Below, piece after piece: positions 6,004 to 6,246 of a DNA stretch of 6,246 nt. The position numbers and the translations under genes are program-made. Source of the stretch: Pirellulaceae bacterium (GTDB lineage: Bacteria; Planctomycetota; Planctomycetia; Pirellulales; Pirellulaceae); assembly GCA_022448645.1 (NCBI GenBank), contig JAKVBZ010000166.1, forward strand, positions 1-6,246, read 5' to 3'. Below the pieces are notes generated by a model. That model had not been told where the DNA came from and searched no databases. It worked only from the letters and a program-made list of their open reading frames with translations. Numbering within the stretch: position 1 is the first letter of the stretch; the number at the start of each line of letters is the position of its first letter.

Positions 6004-6246
6004 TGATCCGTGTTTCTGCGCCGTGTCAGTTTGATTGCGTTGTTTGGTGACCCGGCGTCAAACGCTGCTCCGTTCCAGGACGCTACGTGACCCTGTAGAA
6101 GTAAGTGGCATTTGCCTCGTGCCCTAAGGTCGATGAGGGTAACACCACTACTTGATCGTACGCCCTTGGTGCATGAGAATAGTTTTTCGTGTAGGGCCGT
6201 CGCGCACGTTTCTGAAGGCTATTCATTCGTGAAAGGAATAAGTTGA

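Larger units (their letters stand above)
5916..6246. other. Upstream non-coding region at the right edge
   Basis: Apart from the leader and candidate promoter of the operon, I see no supported gene here. A minus-strand frame is open from the window edge to a TAG near 6087, with an internal ATG at about 6224. It gives a short product of about 46 residues with no recognisable motif, and it could be chance. The right edge on the plus strand ends in purine-rich AAAGGAATAAG, which could be a ribosome binding site for a divergent gene starting just outside, but the start codon is not in view. Confidence 0.5.

Noticed and set aside
1..6246. Search for CRISPR arrays, tRNA or rRNA genes, or an insertion sequence with terminal repeats
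   Set aside because: Reading by eye found no regularly spaced repeats, no tRNA-like cloverleaf and no transposase motif; only the short 12-bp direct repeat at 360-392 was seen.

Overview
The window looks bacterial and most resembles a planctomycete of the Pirellulaceae type. This is an inference from several weak signs: base composition near 50% GC, loosely packed genes, a predicted exported protein of low complexity rich in Pro/Ser/Thr/Lys, and a Gfo/Idh/MocA oxidoreductase next to a beta-propeller glycosidase. No rRNA, tRNA, CRISPR array or complete mobile element was seen. Every intact gene lies on the minus strand.

Layout along the plus-strand coordinates: (1) 1-1211, minus: the N-terminal 403 codons of a large gene that runs off the left edge, with a signal peptide followed by a long basic, disordered region. 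(2) 1442-2236, minus: a seven-helix TerC-family membrane protein with a strong Shine-Dalgarno sequence. (3) About 2342-2871, plus: what I read as a decayed, 5'-truncated 6-phosphofructokinase gene. Its last ~90 codons are still readable and recognisable. This is the only coding trace on the plus strand. (4) 2910-3461, minus: a small protein with a PD-(D/E)XK nuclease-like core between two membrane helices. (5) 3462-3813: an intergenic stretch with a stem-loop. (6) 3814-5915, minus: a two-gene operon. A GH43/GH32-like five-bladed beta-propeller protein overlaps a Gfo/Idh/MocA NAD(P)-dependent oxidoreductase by four bases (ATGA), with a good ribosome binding site and a candidate sigma70-type promoter upstream. 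(7) 5916-6246: the upstream leader and non-coding sequence.

Only the last operon shows genes clearly working together. A predicted cytoplasmic glycosidase-fold protein and a sugar-type dehydrogenase are translationally coupled, which suggests processing of a glycoside or modified sugar. The TerC protein, the membrane nuclease-like protein and the exported protein look like independent units. No complete novel multi-gene system is evident. The points most worth a second look are the phosphofructokinase remnant, the membrane-anchored nuclease-like protein, the Asp-to-Ser change in the oxidoreductase active-site motif, and the large low-complexity exported protein.
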